Assembly: GCA_035293765.1 (NCBI GenBank)
Contig: DATGMF010000056.1
Coordinates: 62,001 to 126,000, forward strand
DNA from: DASRHT01 sp035293765
GTDB lineage: Bacteria; Chloroflexota; Ktedonobacteria; Ktedonobacterales; Ktedonobacteraceae
Length of the DNA stretch: 64,000 nucleotides
Direction of reading: 5' to 3'
The position numbers were made by a program, and so were the translations under genes. Within the stretch, counting starts at the first letter, position 1, and each line of letters begins with the position of its first letter. Shown one piece after another: positions 38,781 through 48,742 of the stretch. A model generated the notes under the pieces. The model was not told the DNA's origin and searched no databases. It was given only the letters and a program-made list of their open reading frames with translations.

Positions 38781-40163
38781 ATGATTCAGGAAAATACGTT
38801 AGGGAAAGATGCGTCGCACCAGAAAAGCGTATGGAGAACACGCATTACTAAAGCCATGCAAATGGTGCTACAACATGCTGAATTAGCTGTAGTGCTGATA
38901 TTTGCAATCCACTTGTACGTGGATTGGTATCTGGGATTGGCTCTTAGCGCTCAGGTCTTAGAGCTAGGCTTGCTGCTGGTTTTCTTTGTGAATCGCTCCG
39001 AGCAATATCCCTGGGTGATGCCGCGCGCTTCGTGGCTGTGGATCGTCTTTCTACTCCTTGCCATTTTCCCGGCACTACACGGTATCAGTTTGAGCGATAG
39101 CATCTATTACTATTTCAATAGCCTGTTTAATGCTTTGCTGGTATTCTGGCTGGGGCTCTTGGTCGCGCAAAATACTGCCAGTGTACGACGTATCTTCAAA
39201 ATGTTCGCCTTTTTTGCGGCCCTGCTGGCTATTCATACAATTATTGAGGCCCGTACAGGAATAGTGCTTTTTAAAACAGCTCGTTACGATAGCTCTCTGA
39301 ATGCTCTGCAGCATTTTGCTCTGGGCACAACGGGTATATATCGCGCCGAGGCTTTCATGCTCAACCCAGACTCGAATGGAGCTTTTTTCGCCTTTATGCT
39401 TTTACTCCCTCTGGGGCTTTTTATTGATAGCCCATCATGGCGCGCGAAGGTGCTCTACCTGGTCGAAATTATACTGATGGTGCTGGCCTTGCTCTTCACT
39501 TATAGCACAGGGGCCTGGTTTTCTCTGGCAGCGGGAGTAATTGCTTTTGTTGTTTTTGTTGGATCAATGCGTGCCCGTGTACAGATTGTAGCGTTTTTAT
39601 GCGCGACATTGCTCCTTATCATTGTTGTTTTCCCTTCACAGATCTACCATCTGGCGCAACATGCAGCGGCAGCTGATGAATGGTCGTTACGTCTAGGGGT
39701 ATGGCAGACAGCTATCCGGGTGATACTCGCGTTTCCGTTAACAGGCATTGGCCTGGGTCGTTACATTTATATTCTTAGATCAGAGCCGTATCGCGTGCCA
39801 GCCCAAATTATTCCTGTTTATCATCCGCATAACTCGTACATGGAGCTGGCCGTCCTGGGAGGCATTCCGTTCGGACTGGTATTTATAGCCCTGCTCGGAT
39901 TGGCTTTATGGCAAGCATTGTGCAATTGGCAGCAGATGGATAAAGCTGTACGCGCAATGCTGGGAGGTGGGCTGGCATCTGTGGTTGCATTAAGTTTCTA
40001 TAGCCTGAATAATGCGGGCTGGACTTTGACGCCATTATTGGCAGGCGGCTGGTTAATTCTCGGCGCGATTGCTTCACCTCTCCTTGTACAGAAGCAAAAA
40101 GCTTCTTTGACTGCTGAAAAACAGGATGCAGTGGCCGTAACAGGGGAAGAGCATGGAAAATAA
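38781..40163 (+). CDS. O-antigen polymerase/ligase-like membrane protein
   Basis: 460 residues with ten to twelve membrane helices. The family signature is the large loop after the middle with RLGVWQTAIRVILAFPLTGI and the later YHPHNSYMELAVLGGIP, the Wzy_C motif HNxYLxxxxExG found in O-antigen ligases and Wzy-type polymerases. It should polymerise repeat units or ligate glycan at the outer face. A ribosome site AGGAG precedes the ATG. The start of the next gene lies inside its last codons (11-base overlap). Confidence 0.92.
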   Translation: MIQENTLGKDASHQKSVWRTRITKAMQMVLQHAELAVVLIFAIHLYVDWYLGLALSAQVLELGLLLVFFVNRSEQYPWVMPRASWLWIVFLLLAIFPALHGISLSDSIYYYFNSLFNALLVFWLGLLVAQNTASVRRIFKMFAFFAALLAIHTIIEARTGIVLFKTARYDSSLNALQHFALGTTGIYRAEAFMLNPDSNGAFFAFMLLLPLGLFIDSPSWRAKVLYLVEIILMVLALLFTYSTGAWFSLAAGVIAFVVFVGSMRARVQIVAFLCATLLLIIVVFPSQIYHLAQHAAAADEWSLRLGVWQTAIRVILAFPLTGIGLGRYIYILRSEPYRVPAQIIPVYHPHNSYMELAVLGGIPFGLVFIALLGLALWQALCNWQQMDKAVRAMLGGGLASVVALSFYSLNNAGWTLTPLLAGGWLILGAIASPLLVQKQKASLTAEKQDAVAVTGEEHGK

Positions 40164-42348
40164 ACCTGTGGATCTGATGAGTAGCAGTTTATACTCTTCC
40201 TACCCTATGGATCTAAGGAAATTCCAACTTATAGATCTCCATTCCCAATGTACAGTAGGTGTATCTTATCGAGATTCTGCTGAATATCATCCAACAGCTA
40301 TCGCTCAAAACGCTCTGATACAATGGAATAACTATCTTGCAACCGGAGATAACGCTTACATGCAGGCTTTCCTTCGGCAGGCTTATTGCTTGACCGAACA
40401 TGAAATGCGCATCGGCGAAAACGCCGGTGGCTGGCCCCTTGCCTTTCCTGCACCTGAAGGGACTGCTCGCGGCTCCTGGCTATCAGCGGTAACACAAGGG
40501 CTCGGTATCTCTGCATTGGTTCGGGCCTATCAGCTTACCCACGATGATATGTTTCTTGATGTCATACAACGTGTAGTCTGCACCTTCGAGCGAGATATTC
40601 TGGATGGTGGTGTATGTGTACCATTTGAACAAGATGGCCTTTGCTTTGAAGGGGCTGCCGTCTATCCGGCGGCCCATGACTTCAGCGGCTTCCTCTTTGG
40701 ACTGTGTGGACTTTACGAATATATAAAATTGCTTGACGATAGCTCCATTGAAAAGTGTATACAGGCTGGTTTTGCGACTCTCCATGAGTTGCTAGAGGAG
40801 TTTGAGGCAGATTTCTGGGTTCATAGTCACCTGCTGCAACGGCGACTGGCATCACCCATTCAGTTAACTTTATATGCTCATCTATTAGATGCTTTAGCCG
40901 TGCATTCTGGCTGTAAACATTGCTCAGAGTTAGCACAACGTTGGAGAAGCTATAGGCATCGTATAGATAGCCGTATATATTATCGTCTTGCCTGCCAGGG
41001 AGCTGCTTTGGAACAGTATATACAACATTGGTTCAAGCATAGACCCATATCATCTGTACCGCTTAGGGTCTGTGTGGCTGTGCCAGCCTTTCCCTCACCT
41101 GGCGGTATTCAAACCTTTATAGAAAAAATCGTCCAGGTGACGCGCAATGATTGGCAAATAGAGTATCTGACCCAGCATCGTGGGCCTGACGGTGAAGAAT
41201 ACCATATTCGTTGCTTTGGTACCAGAAGAATGACCCCCTGGTATTTTCCTTTCATCTGGCTTTACGTTATCTCAGGCTTCAGAAAGTTAGTTTCCCTTGT
41301 TTTGTATGGCTCAGGCTATCATGTCGTCCTGGCGCAAGATGGAGTTTTTACTGGAGCCTTCGCTGCGCTGGCTGCCCGGCTTACTGGTATGCGCATTGTA
41401 TGTATCGATCACGGAGATTTGAGCCTGCTAATCGCGCGTAACCGTCAACGCTATTGTGCTGAGCGCTTACGTGAAGTCATGACGAAGCCCTGGCCTCTGC
41501 CGGTACGTTTGACCGCTCGTCTGCTCCTGTCCTTATACTGGCCCTCGCGCTGGCTGCTTGCGCATATAGCAGCCAGATTTGTCGATCATTATCTCATTCC
41601 AGGCGTACCCCAGGATGGGGTGAATGAAGTATGCAAGCAGCTTGGCATACACCGAAGCCGTGTGACGCGTTTTTCGAATATGATCGATATAGAGCAGTAT
41701 GTTATGCCTGATATGACCACAAGAGCAAACTTGCGTCAGCGATTGGGCATTGCATCTGATGCTATAGTAGTAGCCATTGTTTGCAGATTAGCGGCAGAAA
41801 AAGGGCTGGAAATTGCGTTTGAAGCTCTTCATAGATCGCTTGTCACCTGCTCTTCTACTGGTGCGGAGATAGGTGTGATTGTTGTTGGGGATGGGCCTCT
41901 GCGCCGAGAAGTGGAGCTGTATATTGATCGGTATGGGCTGGATAAGGTTTGTCGCATGCAGGGAGAGCTGCCTATGCGAGAAGTGATTGCTACTTTAGGG
42001 ATCAGTGATATTTTTCTCTACACCAGTTGGAGAGGAGCTGGTTATCCGCTAGCAATTATGGAAGCGATGGCGGCAGGGTGTGCTGTGATTGCCTCAACAG
42101 AGCCGATTGCTAATGTGTATTTATTAGATGAAGGACGGGGTATTACTGTACCAACAGGCGACGTTCCTCAAACAGCTCTTGCATTATCGCGCCTTTTGCA
42201 AGACCGTGAGCTTTGCCAGAGGATGGGACAGCGAGCCAGAGACTATATTGCGCGACACCATAGCCCCGCCATGTTCCAACGAACATTGCTGCGGGCTACC
42301 TATTGGTCTGCTCTCGATAGCTTTTTGTCATCAGAAAAGGATTCGTAG
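40153..42348 (+). CDS. C5-epimerase-like domain fused to a GT4 glycosyltransferase
   Basis: 731 residues, two parts. Residues 25-290 match the alpha-barrel of D-glucuronyl C5-epimerases: ALIQWNNYLATGDNAYMQAF, a conserved GGWPLAFPAPEG, SWLSAVTQGLGISALVRAYQ, then HDFSGFLFGLCGLYEYIKLL. Residues 300-731 are a GT4 enzyme: VCVAVPAFPSPGGIQTFIEK, IVCRLAAEKGLEIAFEAL, GVIVVGDGPLRREVELYI and the EX7E region LAIMEAMAAGCAVIASTEP. The protein may add a sugar and epimerise or bind uronic residues of the same polymer. It overlaps the ligase gene by 11 bases. Confidence 0.88.
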   Translation: MENKPVDLMSSSLYSSYPMDLRKFQLIDLHSQCTVGVSYRDSAEYHPTAIAQNALIQWNNYLATGDNAYMQAFLRQAYCLTEHEMRIGENAGGWPLAFPAPEGTARGSWLSAVTQGLGISALVRAYQLTHDDMFLDVIQRVVCTFERDILDGGVCVPFEQDGLCFEGAAVYPAAHDFSGFLFGLCGLYEYIKLLDDSSIEKCIQAGFATLHELLEEFEADFWVHSHLLQRRLASPIQLTLYAHLLDALAVHSGCKHCSELAQRWRSYRHRIDSRIYYRLACQGAALEQYIQHWFKHRPISSVPLRVCVAVPAFPSPGGIQTFIEKIVQVTRNDWQIEYLTQHRGPDGEEYHIRCFGTRRMTPWYFPFIWLYVISGFRKLVSLVLYGSGYHVVLAQDGVFTGAFAALAARLTGMRIVCIDHGDLSLLIARNRQRYCAERLREVMTKPWPLPVRLTARLLLSLYWPSRWLLAHIAARFVDHYLIPGVPQDGVNEVCKQLGIHRSRVTRFSNMIDIEQYVMPDMTTRANLRQRLGIASDAIVVAIVCRLAAEKGLEIAFEALHRSLVTCSSTGAEIGVIVVGDGPLRREVELYIDRYGLDKVCRMQGELPMREVIATLGISDIFLYTSWRGAGYPLAIMEAMAAGCAVIASTEPIANVYLLDEGRGITVPTGDVPQTALALSRLLQDRELCQRMGQRARDYIARHHSPAMFQRTLLRATYWSALDSFLSSEKDS

Positions 42349-42361
42349 GTGAGTGATGAAT

Positions 42362-43855
42362 ATGTTGTTAAGGAGTAAGGGAAAAATAGGGGGCTATACA
42401 GCAGACATTCGCGAACTGCTGACCAGCTCCGGTGTTTATGCGCTTGCTTCGTTGGCTCTCCCGCTCGTCGCGCTTGTGCTATCGCCATTTCTGACCCATA
42501 CACTTTCGCGAACTGATTATGGCATTCTGGCTGTTCTTACCACTGCAACTTCCTTATTGACGGGTATTACGCAGTTCGGCCTCAATAATGCTTTCTTTCG
42601 CGCTTATAACTATGATTATGAGTCTCGGGAAGATAAGTTAGCTGTGCTCTCAACCGTCATTATACTGCTGGCGCTCTCCTCGTTGCCACTGGCTCTGGCG
42701 GTTGTGTGGCTAGCGCCGTGGTTAGCACTGTTATTGCTAGGGAACTCCTCCTATAGTAATCCGGTGCGTTTACTGGCCCTGATAGTGGTATTACAAAACT
42801 TGACGGTCCCGGGCTTTTCATGGCTGCGCGCCGAGAGCCGAGCAGTTTTTTACGCGGCACTCTCAATCCTGAATCTGCTGGTGAACCTGGTGATGACGGT
42901 GATTTTTGTCGGTACATTTCAGCTTGGCGTGAGTGGAGCGTTGCTAGCAGTAGTGGTCAGCTATGGACTGGTGGTCATCTGCACTTTACCGCTAATCCTG
43001 ACACGGATAAAGCTACGCTTCCGCCGCGATATTAGCTGGAATTTATTGTCATTCGGCTTGCCGCTGGTGGCTAATCTAGTTTCAATCTGGGCCTTGCAAC
43101 TGGCAGATCGCTTTCTACTCAGTCGGCTTGGTTCATTGGCAGAGACTGCTAGCTATACGGTTGCCTATAGCCTAGGAGGGATTCTCGGTGTGCTGGTGCT
43201 TTCACCGTTTTCTCTGGCCTGGCCCTCAACGATGTTTGCCATTGCCAAGAGGGATGATGCTGTCGCTTTGTTCAGATTGGTTTTTCGCTGGTACAGTATT
43301 TTTTTGCTTTTTGCTACTTTTGGCTTGATGCTCGCCAGCGTCGGCGCCCTCTATCTGTTTTTTCCCGTGTCCTACTATGCTGCTATGCCGGTTATTCCGA
43401 TAGTTGCGCTCTCCATCATGTTCTTTGGCATGTATAACTATTTTACGGTTGGCATTTCAATCCGGCGCAAAACCTGGCTGGCGGTTTTGTTGACGGCAAT
43501 GGCGGCGCTTGTCAACATCGGGCTGAATGTGATCCTGATACCACTCTATGGCTCGATTGGGGCCGCTGTTGCAACGCTGGCTGGCTATCTCCTGCTAGCA
43601 ATTGGGGGCTATATTGTCAACCAGCGCCTCTATCCCATTCCATTTGAAATCGGCTTATTCTGCCTTATCCTGTCGATCGGCATTTTACTCTATGGATGCG
43701 GCGGTTTGCTTGTACAAATGCAAAAAATTGATGGTATAGGCGCTCTAATCATCTTTATTGGCTTGTTCTGTCTCTATACAGGAATGCAAATTTATCTATG
43801 TATACATTCCTCCTCCACGTCAGAATGTCACGTAAATCTATCAGAAAAAGCATGA
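42362..43855 (+). CDS. Polysaccharide flippase (Wzx/MOP family)
   Basis: About 497 residues with twelve to fourteen membrane helices in two halves, the pattern of MOP-family flippases. N-terminal motif GVYALASLALPLVALVLSPF with LSRTDYGILAVLT; second half LVANLVSIWALQLADRFLLS and LNVILIPLYGSIGAAVATL. It moves lipid-linked repeat units across the membrane for the polymerase upstream. Start uncertain: GTG 42353, ATG 42356 or ATG 42362; the last has AGGTGAG eight bases upstream. Confidence 0.92.
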   Translation: MLLRSKGKIGGYTADIRELLTSSGVYALASLALPLVALVLSPFLTHTLSRTDYGILAVLTTATSLLTGITQFGLNNAFFRAYNYDYESREDKLAVLSTVIILLALSSLPLALAVVWLAPWLALLLLGNSSYSNPVRLLALIVVLQNLTVPGFSWLRAESRAVFYAALSILNLLVNLVMTVIFVGTFQLGVSGALLAVVVSYGLVVICTLPLILTRIKLRFRRDISWNLLSFGLPLVANLVSIWALQLADRFLLSRLGSLAETASYTVAYSLGGILGVLVLSPFSLAWPSTMFAIAKRDDAVALFRLVFRWYSIFLLFATFGLMLASVGALYLFFPVSYYAAMPVIPIVALSIMFFGMYNYFTVGISIRRKTWLAVLLTAMAALVNIGLNVILIPLYGSIGAAVATLAGYLLLAIGGYIVNQRLYPIPFEIGLFCLILSIGILLYGCGGLLVQMQKIDGIGALIIFIGLFCLYTGMQIYLCIHSSSTSECHVNLSEKA

Positions 43856-43914
43856 ATATATAGTATGAAGAATTAAAGTGTTTCTGCTAGAAAATGAAAA
43901 TATGGAGGTTAACA

Positions 43915-45144
43915 TTGGATAAAACATTATCCCTCACCGTATGTATGCATGTGCTGAGAGACGTAGAATATGATGTACGTGCTATACGTGCTGCATCGGC
44001 TTTAATAGAAGCAGGCGCTTCTGTCTCTATGATTGATATTAAAAGCCAACAGGGACTGCCTGCTGAAGAAATCATTGGTGGCTTGCATGTAAAACACCTG
44101 TCGATGCCAACCATGTTTAGCTCGGAACGCTTTGAACGGCATACGTTGGTGAGTGCCGTTCAATTGTTTTTGCGCAGTATAGTGCTTTTACTGCGAACGC
44201 CCGCCGACATCTATCACGCATGCGAGGTGACAGCGCTCCCTGCGTGTTATATTGCCGCGCGGTTGCGGCGCAAACCGCTAATTTTCGAGGCCTATGAACT
44301 CCCGTTGGAGGATCGGCCTGTAGCGACGATGGGCAAGACCAGACGAATACTACATCAATTATTGAAGATGTTGTTGGCGCATATTGTGCCGCGTTGCGCA
44401 GGTGTAATCAGCGTCTCTCCCCCTATTGTAGAGCGGATAAAACAGCGGTATGCCATAACAAATGTCTCGTTGGTACGCAATATTTTGCCATATCACAAGA
44501 TTGTAAAGAGTGATCGATTGCGACAGCACCTGGGACTGGGCCAGAATATACAAATTGCGCTCTACCAGGGGTATTTGCAGCCGGATCGAAGTCTTGATAT
44601 CCTGGTGCGTGCTGGAGCTTTTTTAGCTCCCAATATAGTCATAGTCCTGATGGGAAAAGGCATTGGGACGACACAGGACGATTTACAGGCGTTGATTGCC
44701 AATGAAGGTATTGAGGATAAGGTCAAAATTCTTCCACCAGTTCCTTATGCGCAATTGCTCGACTGGACATCTTCGGCAGATGTTGGCTTAATTATTAATG
44801 CACCCGATTATGCTCCGAACATACGGATGCTGCTTCCGAATAAACTCTTTGAGTACTTGATGGCAGGAGTGCCAGTCCTTACTTCTCAACTTGAGGCCAT
44901 TGTAGAGATCGTTACTACTCATGATGTTGGACGAGTCGTGCCCTCGCTCCTACCTGCTGATGTTGGGGCTGCAATTAATGAACTATTGGCGAACACCAGC
45001 GATCTCGCACGTCTGCGACAAAATGCCCTACGCGCGGCCAAAGAAGAGTTTTATTGGGAGAAAGAATCTGCTGAGCTAATTTCCTTCTATCGGAAGATCC
45101 TGAATGCTAGCGGTAGAAAGCGGGGTTGGCCAGCGCGTCCATGA
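43915..45144 (+). CDS. Glycosyltransferase family 4, last gene of the operon
   Basis: 409 residues from a TTG at 43915, chosen because GGAGGT lies five bases upstream; an ATG at 43894 is in frame but has no site. Donor-binding half: VALYQGYLQ-like IALYQGYLQPDRSLDILV and VIVLMGKGIGTTQDDLQAL. The EX7E region is NKLFEYLMAGVPVLTSQLEA. The acceptor half has DIYHACEVTALPACYIAARL. It adds a sugar to the repeat unit. The 3-prime end overlaps that of the convergent gene by 38 bases. Confidence 0.92.
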   Translation: MDKTLSLTVCMHVLRDVEYDVRAIRAASALIEAGASVSMIDIKSQQGLPAEEIIGGLHVKHLSMPTMFSSERFERHTLVSAVQLFLRSIVLLLRTPADIYHACEVTALPACYIAARLRRKPLIFEAYELPLEDRPVATMGKTRRILHQLLKMLLAHIVPRCAGVISVSPPIVERIKQRYAITNVSLVRNILPYHKIVKSDRLRQHLGLGQNIQIALYQGYLQPDRSLDILVRAGAFLAPNIVIVLMGKGIGTTQDDLQALIANEGIEDKVKILPPVPYAQLLDWTSSADVGLIINAPDYAPNIRMLLPNKLFEYLMAGVPVLTSQLEAIVEIVTTHDVGRVVPSLLPADVGAAINELLANTSDLARLRQNALRAAKEEFYWEKESAELISFYRKILNASGRKRGWPARP

Positions 45145-46735
45145 CATTAGCCATTAAGCGTTGCATGGCGGGGATGGCGGCGGTTTGACCGGCGCAAGGG
45201 TCCTGTGTGCTGATGCGGTAATCGTCCAGCGCTCCCGTCCAATAGACGGACCCACTGGCAAAGACCATCGCTTTAGCATTGGCGAAGTAGTACGTGGTAT
45301 AACTGACATCGGCCTCGCCGTCATCAGTGGTAATAGGGGAGATGGCCAGAACCTGTAGATCGCCGGGTGTGGCTCCATTGGTGAAGACACGATCCCATTC
45401 GTAACCTACCAGATCGCAACCATATGGCGTTGATGGTCGCAGATTTATGCCTTTCAGCAGAGGCGAATTTGTCTGGGGATTGATATACCAGGGATAACCA
45501 CGCCTCCTATGGATCACGTTTGCATACATGATCCCGATCAAGCTATTTTCGGGGCGACCAATGACCGGATCTCGCCATTGTGCGGTGACGCGGCTATTAT
45601 CGACGCCGTAGAACGGATCTCGCTGGAGGTCGTGCAGCGCGGTTTCGACTTTATAACAGACGATGGTGCGGTCCGGCACCCCTTTGCTATCGGGTTCAAA
45701 GCGCATTTGCCAGTAGCTCGCGTTTGCTCCTAAAAATGCCAGGCTGACACCACGATTGCGGGCATTTTCTACGCCGTCGCGCATCTCTTTCGTCCAATAT
45801 TCGTCGTGGCCAAGCGAAAGATAGGCTCGATAGTGTAGGAGCTGTCCAGGATCGCGCTGTAAGTCCACATTGCTGATATAGGAAATATCATAGCCTTCGC
45901 GCTCCAGCCAATGCAGCGCATCCAACTCGAAAGTAAGCGTTCCTCCGGCTCCAATGACATCTGTATAGGGCCGATCAAATGAAACTTTAGAGGCGCGGTG
46001 CAGGCCATTGCTGCTGAGGCTGTTGTAGTCATAGAGACTGTAGCCGCCCCAATTGTTATAAGCCTGATAGCTGGTATCGGGATTGACTGCTATATACAGG
46101 GTGGGAGTCAAACTGCGCACAATGAACGGGATATAGGTTTGTAAGCCTTTAGCGTCAGTGCATTTTGCCAAGTAGATCCCGCTTAGCCAGCCTGGCGGTA
46201 TGGTGAGGGTATAGGAAGGCTGCCAGTGGGCCTCCACCAGCCCCGTTTTTGTGTCTACTGTGCAAGAGCTACAGTTCACCAATGATTGACTGTGCTGATC
46301 ATAGTATCCCTGAGCAACCCCTTTGAGATCGCTGAGCGAATCTACCAGCCTGCCGCCTGTGCCGCCATACCACCCAAGCCGATAAATGTCGATAGAATAG
46401 CTGGTGCCCTCTTTTTGTGTACTGACATAGAACGAGATCGCCTGATTAGGCAGAACAGAGGGCGTATCCGTGTACATTTGTATTTCATTATAAGCGATCT
46501 GGGCGGTAGGAATCTGCCAATCTTTTGTGCCAGGGAGAGCATTTTCTCGTAGTACGGCGCTGCTGGTGGTAACGACCCTTTTAGGCGTAACTGCTGAAGA
46601 GCGGCTGGGCGTCGAATGCTCTGCAATGAACGCCATAAGTAGAGTAATGACCAGCGATGAAAAAAGGACCATTACGTAGATGCGCTGGAGCCTTCTACTC
46701 CTGAAGTGATAAAGGATCTTTTTCATAAAGCCCAT
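45107..46735 (-). CDS. Secreted N,N-dimethylformamidase large-subunit-like protein
   Basis: 542 residues. A basic N terminus and one membrane helix (VMVLFSSLVITLLMAFIAEH) act as signal anchor. The outside part begins with a beta domain (ISFYVSTQKEGTSYSIDIYR, then LGWYGGTGGR) followed by YLSLGHDEYWTKEMRDGVEN and FLGANASYWQMRF, the hallmark of the DMFase large-subunit family. In DMFase this part holds iron and cleaves the amide; many relatives in actinomycetes and Chloroflexi are surface proteins of unknown use. Its end overlaps the exopolysaccharide operon and its start overlaps the kinase gene by 13 bases, so kinase and this protein are co-expressed. Confidence 0.87.
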   Translation of the reverse strand: MGFMKKILYHFRSRRLQRIYVMVLFSSLVITLLMAFIAEHSTPSRSSAVTPKRVVTTSSAVLRENALPGTKDWQIPTAQIAYNEIQMYTDTPSVLPNQAISFYVSTQKEGTSYSIDIYRLGWYGGTGGRLVDSLSDLKGVAQGYYDQHSQSLVNCSSCTVDTKTGLVEAHWQPSYTLTIPPGWLSGIYLAKCTDAKGLQTYIPFIVRSLTPTLYIAVNPDTSYQAYNNWGGYSLYDYNSLSSNGLHRASKVSFDRPYTDVIGAGGTLTFELDALHWLEREGYDISYISNVDLQRDPGQLLHYRAYLSLGHDEYWTKEMRDGVENARNRGVSLAFLGANASYWQMRFEPDSKGVPDRTIVCYKVETALHDLQRDPFYGVDNSRVTAQWRDPVIGRPENSLIGIMYANVIHRRRGYPWYINPQTNSPLLKGINLRPSTPYGCDLVGYEWDRVFTNGATPGDLQVLAISPITTDDGEADVSYTTYYFANAKAMVFASGSVYWTGALDDYRISTQDPCAGQTAAIPAMQRLMANVMDALANPAFYR

Positions 46736-48549
46736 ACTTTTAAGTTGCTGAAAGCAACTTCCGTGGCCCCTGTTTCTGCTTCGGCAACCAGCCCTAAAGC
46801 CCCCTGGCTATAACTATTATCCAGGGCAGCTGGCCCGATAACATTGTTGTTCACATAAAGGGTAAAGCTGCTTCCATTGGCTACGATGGCAAGGGTATTA
46901 TGCTTTTTTAAGCCTGCATTAATGCTTTTCGATTTGCCTTGCGCAAGGACAAGACCTGCGCCAGTGGACCCATCGGTGTAGACCTTTAAAAAGTAGGAAC
47001 CGTCCTGGCCGATACGGAAAAAGTAGTATCTATTGCCCTGTAAACGGAAGACGACTCCTCCTTGGTCACCGCTAATGATGCTCATGTCTACTTGAAGGAC
47101 AAAATCACGCACTGGTATTTTTGTCTCTGTACAATAATAGATGCGCTTTTTATTGATTTCGATCACATGGTAGGCGTTGTCAATAAATGTGCAGCTTGTG
47201 CCGCTGGCATCAATCGTATAACCTCGACCCCAATTATAGCTGCCGGTATTATCATGTAAAGGATCATTAAGTACTAATCTGCCTTTATAAGGAGGATAAG
47301 GGATAGCTGATAGCCCGGGCGTGGGCGTCTTCACAGGGGCTAGAGGTGGAGTGTGGGGCCTGAGTACCAGAAAGGCGCTGACACTGGCAGCCACGACCAG
47401 GAGCGCGAGCCCGATGAGTAGCAGATTGCGCCCTTTGAGTTGTCCCTGCTTATAAGATTCGTAGAGCTTAAAAAATGGAGTGCGAGCCAGGAACGTTTTT
47501 TTGGTCTTTCCCTCGCTGAGCAGGCTGGTGAGAGAGACGGGGATATCCTCGCTCTGGTAGCTCCCCGGGGTCGTTGGAGCGCCAGGTTGAACGTCCGGTA
47601 AAGATGGTGGCGTTGCTTCGCGTTCGAAGCTAGACAAAACTGTTGGCACATCCTGGGGTGCGGGAGCAGACTGCTGAGCTCCTTTTGGCAGCGCCTTTGC
47701 GAAGGCTTCCGCGAACGCAGCAACGGAAGAGAAACGTTGCGCCGGGTCCTTCGCCAGAGCCTTGAGCATGACGCTATCAACTTCTGGCGGAATAAGTGGC
47801 TGTAAGCTGCTGGGCGGGGGCGGCGGGTTATTAAAATGTTGGTACATCATCTGCTCTAGCGTACCGCGGAAAGGTGGCGCGCCCACGAGGAGCTGATAGA
47901 TCATGATTGCCAGGGCGTACTGGTCGGTGGCGAAGACAGGGTAGCCGCGCCATTGTTCCGGGGCCATATACGTCGGCGTGCCGCGAATAGTTGCGCTCGC
48001 ATCCGATGTGGCGGAATGAAATTTGGCAATGCCAAAGTCAGCCAGTTGCAGATCGGGATGGTTGGGATTGTCTTTCCTGCGTCGCAACAGAAAATTAGAT
48101 GGTTTGACGTCGCGGTGAATGATGCCATGATCGTGCGCATGCTGAAGGGCATCTGCCGCCTGTCGTAAGAAAAAGCTGATATCATCCAACGGGAGAAGCT
48201 GAGTGTTGCCGCGCTGTCCCAGCCAGCTTGCTAACGAGCCTTCCTCGCGAAATGGCATCACAATATAGGTAAACGTTGTTTCTCCCAGGTGTTCTTCACC
48301 ATAGTCTAATAGCGGCAATATATTGGGATGGTCCAATCTGGCAATAGCCCTGACTTCGCGTAAAAAGAGCTGGTCGATGGCTTGGTTCGCGCCTGTGTTG
48401 CCGTAGGGTGTGGCCTCGTTGCGTACCACTTTGATAGCAATTTTCCGTTCAATGCGTGCATCTTCTGCCTGATACACCTCTCCCATGTTGCCAGTTCCCA
48501 GCAAGTGTAGCAATCGATATCGACCAATTTGAAGACCTTCAAGACGCAT
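46723..48549 (-). CDS. Ser/Thr protein kinase with extracytoplasmic LamG-like sensor
   Basis: 608 residues. Kinase domain 1-275: Gly loop LLGTGNMGEVYQAEDARI, catalytic lysine in KIAIKV, HRDVKPSNFLL, DFG in LADFGIAKF, and GTPTYMAPEQ in the activation loop. Residues 280-370 are a proline-rich linker. One membrane helix lies near 376-397. The outside 200 residues form a jelly-roll-like domain (LVLNDPLHDNTGSYNWGRGY, later VVFRLQGNRYYFFRIGQDGS) of the LamG/DUF1080 type that often binds carbohydrate. The gene lies next to the exopolysaccharide operon, so it may sense the polymer. It overlaps the DMFase-like gene. Confidence 0.93.
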   Translation of the reverse strand: MRLEGLQIGRYRLLHLLGTGNMGEVYQAEDARIERKIAIKVVRNEATPYGNTGANQAIDQLFLREVRAIARLDHPNILPLLDYGEEHLGETTFTYIVMPFREEGSLASWLGQRGNTQLLPLDDISFFLRQAADALQHAHDHGIIHRDVKPSNFLLRRRKDNPNHPDLQLADFGIAKFHSATSDASATIRGTPTYMAPEQWRGYPVFATDQYALAIMIYQLLVGAPPFRGTLEQMMYQHFNNPPPPPSSLQPLIPPEVDSVMLKALAKDPAQRFSSVAAFAEAFAKALPKGAQQSAPAPQDVPTVLSSFEREATPPSLPDVQPGAPTTPGSYQSEDIPVSLTSLLSEGKTKKTFLARTPFFKLYESYKQGQLKGRNLLLIGLALLVVAASVSAFLVLRPHTPPLAPVKTPTPGLSAIPYPPYKGRLVLNDPLHDNTGSYNWGRGYTIDASGTSCTFIDNAYHVIEINKKRIYYCTETKIPVRDFVLQVDMSIISGDQGGVVFRLQGNRYYFFRIGQDGSYFLKVYTDGSTGAGLVLAQGKSKSINAGLKKHNTLAIVANGSSFTLYVNNNVIGPAALDNSYSQGALGLVAEAETGATEVAFSNLKVWAL

Positions 48550-48742
48550 AGAAGCACCTCATTTTAAGAGAACCAGGTGAGTGGATTTATTCTGCTTAAT
48601 CATATAGCGAAAAAAGTATACCACAACTATAAAGACGAAGAAAGCTTTTAAAGCAGAAAATATTGGGGGTCTGGATTGATTACCCGTAATATGCGCCTGT
48701 GGCATCTCTCAGGAAAGATGTCGGTAAACCAAGAGGAGGTAA

